From contig NZ_JARUMJ010000001.1 of NCBI RefSeq assembly GCF_036898465.1, forward strand, positions 8,928,001-8,992,000: a DNA stretch of 64,000 bases, written 5' to 3'. The notes under the pieces were generated by a model, which was not told where the DNA came from, ran no database searches, and saw only the letters and a program-made list of their open reading frames with translations. Every line of letters starts with the position of its first letter. Position 1 is the first letter of the stretch. Below are positions 61,349 to 64,000 of this stretch, piece by piece. The translations under genes and the position numbers were made by a program. Source of the stretch: Streptomyces sp. B21-105. GTDB lineage: Bacteria; Actinomycetota; Actinomycetes; Streptomycetales; Streptomycetaceae.

Positions 61349-61372
61349 GCAGCCGCAGCCGCAGCCGCAGCC
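61349..61372. repeat. Four tandem GCAGCC units
   Basis: Four exact copies of GCAGCC, directly after the HAD-like stop codon; simple-sequence slippage. Confidence 0.8.
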
Positions 61373-61522
61373 CGAACTTGCCGGTCGGCGTACACCCTTG
61401 ATCCGGGGCGTACGACGACGGACCGGCGCCCGCACCACGGTCATCCTTTTCGACGGTGGTCAAAGGGCTGATCTGCCGGCTGCCCGGCGGCCGGTGGCCT
61501 GATGGCCCGGCGGGTCCGGCCG

Positions 61523-62980
61523 TCAGGTCGTTCGTGATCTCCGAGGGGTCTGGCTCGGTTCGAGGGCCTCCTTGCGGCCGGCGTCCCCCGCGTCCGCCAG
61601 GTCGGGCGTAGCGTCGCCCGCCTTCGCCTCCGCCGACGCGGTGCCACCGGTTCCCGCTCGCCCGCCCGCCCGGGACGGCAGCGCCAGATTTCCGTCCCGG
61701 CCCGCACGGGCGACCACGCCGCTGCGCAGCAGCAGTTGGAATGCCCCGAGCAGCACCGCCGTGGCCAGCGCGCTGTGCCACAGCAGGGCGTCCAGATGAC
61801 CGGCCGACAGGTACGCGCCCGCGGCGATCGCGGCCAGTGCGCACACCGCGCGGTCCACGATGCTCTCCACCGAGAGCAGGGTGGCCCGTGGTGCGTGCGC
61901 GGGGACCGCGTCGTTGACCAGTTTGCGCTGGACCGGGAACGCGAACCCCGTGGCGCCGGCGAACAGGCAGAGCAGCACGACGACGGTCCATGGCCCGCCG
62001 AGGGTCATGGCCGCCAGGGTGCCCGCCAGCGCGAGGCTGAGGACGGACACCCAGGCGACCGGCGGCAGTCTGCGGCTGAGCCATTGGGGTCGCGCGGACG
62101 CCACCGCCTCCGCCACGGTCATGGCGGCCAGCACCCCACCGTGCGATGCCTCGCCGATGCCGTGGTCCAGCAGGATCGGCTGGAAGAGGTTGACCTGGCA
62201 GATGCGTGACAGCGTGAAGACGGCGACACCCTGCACCATCACGAGGGCCAGGCACGGCGAGGAGGCGACGCAGCGCAGCGCGGTCCCCGCGTCCCGCAGG
62301 AAGGCGCCGCCCCGGCGCCCGCCGTCACCCCGGCCGATGCCCGTTCCGGTGTGCGCTTCGGCTTCCGCTCCGGCGAGGCGGGGCAGCAGCACGGCGCAGA
62401 CGAGGGAGCCTGCCGCGCTCGCGGCGCTGAGCACGTACGGGGCCGGGTGCGCGAGAGCCATCAACGGGCCGACCAGCGGCCAGCACACCACCTTCGCCGC
62501 CAGCCCCAGTGCCCGCGCGGTGCCCTCCGCCCGAAGGTAGTGCTCGCCGCACCGTTGCGCCCGAAGCCCGTCGTACAGGTAGGCGCTCGCCGCGCCCGAG
62601 GTGAGCGACCGGCCGGCGGCGATGGCCAGGAAGTGGATCAGGAACCCCGTGTAGGAGGCGCTGACCACCGGGGCCAGGTTCGCGGCCGTCATCACCACCG
62701 CGCCGGCGCGCAGGCAGTTGCGGGTGCCGATCCGGTCGGCGATCAGCCCGGTCGGGATCTCCAGCAGGCAGAAGGCCACGTAGTAGATGCTCTGGATGCC
62801 GAAGATCTGCCCGTCCGAGAGGCCGGCCGCCTTCTGGTAGGCGTAGAACACCGGCATCCACCACAGCAGGTTGAACAGCAGTTGGAAGCCGTAGTTGAGC
62901 CGGATGATCCGGCGGGCGGTGTCGGTCAGGCCCGTGGCGGCTCCGGTGCCGGGGCGCCGCCGGCCAGGACGCGCCCTCAC
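61523..62980 (-). CDS. MFS transporter
   Basis: A 485-residue major-facilitator protein with about 12 helices. The conserved loop GLIADRIGTRNCLRAG (motif A: G-x-x-x-D-R-x-G-x-R) lies near residue 82 and a central cytoplasmic loop with GTGIGRGDGGRRGGAF is near residue 215. The C-terminal ~70 residues are hydrophilic and Ala/Gly-rich. Its GTG overlaps the stop of the PEP-binding protein gene by four bases (GTGA), so both are made together. The substrate is unknown, probably an exported metabolite. Confidence 0.9.
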   Translation of the reverse strand: MRARPGRRRPGTGAATGLTDTARRIIRLNYGFQLLFNLLWWMPVFYAYQKAAGLSDGQIFGIQSIYYVAFCLLEIPTGLIADRIGTRNCLRAGAVVMTAANLAPVVSASYTGFLIHFLAIAAGRSLTSGAASAYLYDGLRAQRCGEHYLRAEGTARALGLAAKVVCWPLVGPLMALAHPAPYVLSAASAAGSLVCAVLLPRLAGAEAEAHTGTGIGRGDGGRRGGAFLRDAGTALRCVASSPCLALVMVQGVAVFTLSRICQVNLFQPILLDHGIGEASHGGVLAAMTVAEAVASARPQWLSRRLPPVAWVSVLSLALAGTLAAMTLGGPWTVVVLLCLFAGATGFAFPVQRKLVNDAVPAHAPRATLLSVESIVDRAVCALAAIAAGAYLSAGHLDALLWHSALATAVLLGAFQLLLRSGVVARAGRDGNLALPSRAGGRAGTGGTASAEAKAGDATPDLADAGDAGRKEALEPSQTPRRSRTT

Positions 62981-64000
62981 AGCGCGTAGGGTCGGATCTG
63001 GACCAGCCGGAAATCGCCCTGCTCGGTCATCAGCCACTCGATGTCGAGGGGCTTGTCCACGTCGGCCGCGCTGAAGTGGGACTGCAGGAGCCGTCCGGTC
63101 AGGGACAGGTCGGCGAGCCGGGCGCGGACCGCGGCGGACAGCCCCTGGCCCCACGAGCCCAGCGCGACGGTACGGCCGCCGCCCTCCACCGTGTTGTACA
63201 GGTACTGCTGCGGCGGCACCGTCCCGTCGACCACCTGCTCGGGGGAGCCCGGGGAACAGTTGAGGTAGACGTTGCGGAAGTCCTCCCGGCGGGTCGGGTT
63301 GCAGGTCACGAGGACGCCGCCCAGGGAGGCGGGCAGGTACTCCTGGATGATCACACCCATGTAGGTGTCGTCGAGGGAGATGCCGACCTGGTGGCGCAGC
63401 CGCACGCTGCGGGGCGACACGAGGGAGGCCCACACGTGGCGTACGGCGTCGAGGAGTTCACCCGTGCCGTGGACGGTGGTGACGGAGTCGTAGACGCCGG
63501 CCGCGGAGAACCCGGGTAGGTCTTCGGCGTTGGAGGAGGAGCGCACCACCAGCCGCCCGCGGGAGGCCGCCGCAGCGGGAAAGGCCTGGTCGATCTGCCG
63601 GGTGACCGACTCGGGGACGGGAGTGTGCCGGATCAGGTGCTGCAGGTGCAGGCACAGCGAGTCCAGGACGTCGGTGGCATCGAGTTCGAGCGCCATCTTC
63701 AGCTTGCCGATGCCCTGCTGGAGGGCCGGGGAGGAGGCGAGGAACCGCTGCTGGAGCGCGAAGGGGAGTGCGACGCCCTCCGGGGCGCCGACCGTCTCCG
63801 CGACGAACTCAGCTGCCCTTGCGCGGAGTTGCTCGACGGTGAAGGGGCTGAGGCCGAGGCGGGTGGCGAGGTGGCCGTAGAGGTCCTCGCGCGGCGGACG
63901 GGGCCGGCCATAGAAGGAGGTCAGGTCCACCGTGCGGCTGTCGAGGACGTGGTGCAGCTCGCCGAGGTTGGCCGCCTTCGTGCCGTAGCGGTCGCGGTCG
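62977..64000 (-). CDS. PEP/pyruvate-binding-domain protein (pyruvate phosphate dikinase N-terminal ATP-grasp), partial
   Basis: The C-terminal 340 residues of a protein that runs past the window's right end on the minus strand (its N-terminus is beyond 64000; the frame is open to the edge with RYGTKAANLGELHHVL, the usual PPDK beginning, at the edge). The ATP-grasp part holds the motif LVVRSSSNAEDLPGFSAAGVYDSV (in part; R-S-S-x-x-E-D-x-x-G) and ends MTEQGDFRLVQIRPYAL, where this domain normally ends. The phospho-His and PEP/pyruvate domains of full PEP synthase do not follow; the stop is at 62977 and the MFS gene begins at once. It may phosphorylate or ligate a small molecule, as in other split PPDK-like enzymes. 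Confidence 0.85.
   Translation of the reverse strand, partial: DRDRYGTKAANLGELHHVLDSRTVDLTSFYGRPRPPREDLYGHLATRLGLSPFTVEQLRARAAEFVAETVGAPEGVALPFALQQRFLASSPALQQGIGKLKMALELDATDVLDSLCLHLQHLIRHTPVPESVTRQIDQAFPAAAASRGRLVVRSSSNAEDLPGFSAAGVYDSVTTVHGTGELLDAVRHVWASLVSPRSVRLRHQVGISLDDTYMGVIIQEYLPASLGGVLVTCNPTRREDFRNVYLNCSPGSPEQVVDGTVPPQQYLYNTVEGGGRTVALGSWGQGLSAAVRARLADLSLTGRLLQSHFSAADVDKPLDIEWLMTEQGDFRLVQIRPYAL

Overview
The window is about 72% GC by eye, with strong third-position G/C, GTG and TTG starts, dense gene packing, WhiB-like and SpoIIE/PP2C regulators, and many secreted hydrolases. All of this points to an actinomycete, most likely a Streptomyces chromosome. The mix of secreted sugar and protein hydrolases, transporters, small regulators and at least seven decayed gene remnants looks more like the accessory part of a linear chromosome arm than the core, although core genes (RNase J) are present.

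Layout. 1-2.5 kb: glycerol uptake (glpF-glpK) ending in a strong terminator and lacking glpD. 2.6-5.3 kb: remnant of a delta-60-repeat protein, a perfect LacI-type palindrome and a secreted pectate lyase. 5.4-11 kb: small genes, including a WhiB-like protein, a GNAT, a Cys-rich peptide, a blasticidin-S-deaminase-like enzyme, a TnpB remnant, and a run of minus-strand genes containing two MarR regulators, an SRPBCC protein, a PPOX/flavin-type protein and a spermidine-synthase-like protein. 11-14.5 kb: RNase J, NfeD and an SPFH protein. 14.7-17.8 kb: a MacB/FtsX-type ABC exporter with its own operator. 18-24.1 kb: an HxlR/oxidoreductase divergent pair, a 2H phosphoesterase, a GAP-family membrane protein, and an APC permease divergent from a fused ArsR-arsenate-reductase-like gene plus a VOC protein. 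24.3-28.9 kb: membrane proteins and the snapalysin/LysR divergent pair. 29.3-37.5 kb: a second ABC system of two giant FtsX permeases and two ATPases. 37.6-43.7 kb: a DUF4246 protein, a 1221-residue secreted glycosidase and a GH43 remnant sharing LacI-like operators. 44-47.9 kb: small secreted and hypothetical proteins, a DHFR-like reductase and an M4-protease tail. 47.9-50.3 kb: a two-gene radical SAM + PLP-enzyme operon. 50.5-54.8 kb: an aspartase remnant, GH62 and GH127 arabinofuranosidases. 55.4-64 kb: a PAS-GAF-SpoIIE-ATPase phosphatase, a BtrH-like protein, DinB, PadR and aldo/keto-reductase remnants, a secreted HAD protein, and an MFS transporter coupled to a PEP/pyruvate-binding-domain protein cut by the window end.

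How it fits together. The recurring theme is extracellular plant-polymer use: pectate lyase, GH39-like, GH43 remnant, GH62 and GH127 would attack pectin, arabinan and arabinoxylan, with LacI-type palindromes in front of two of these loci. Snapalysin and the M4 remnant add proteolysis. Several single-gene regulator/operator pairs (MarR, HxlR, ArsR, LysR) have readable palindromes at the expected places. The most unusual units are the radical SAM/PLP operon, the ArsR-phosphatase fusion opposite an APC permease, the DUF4246 protein, and the orphan BtrH-like gene. No rRNA, tRNA, CRISPR array or intact insertion sequence was seen.
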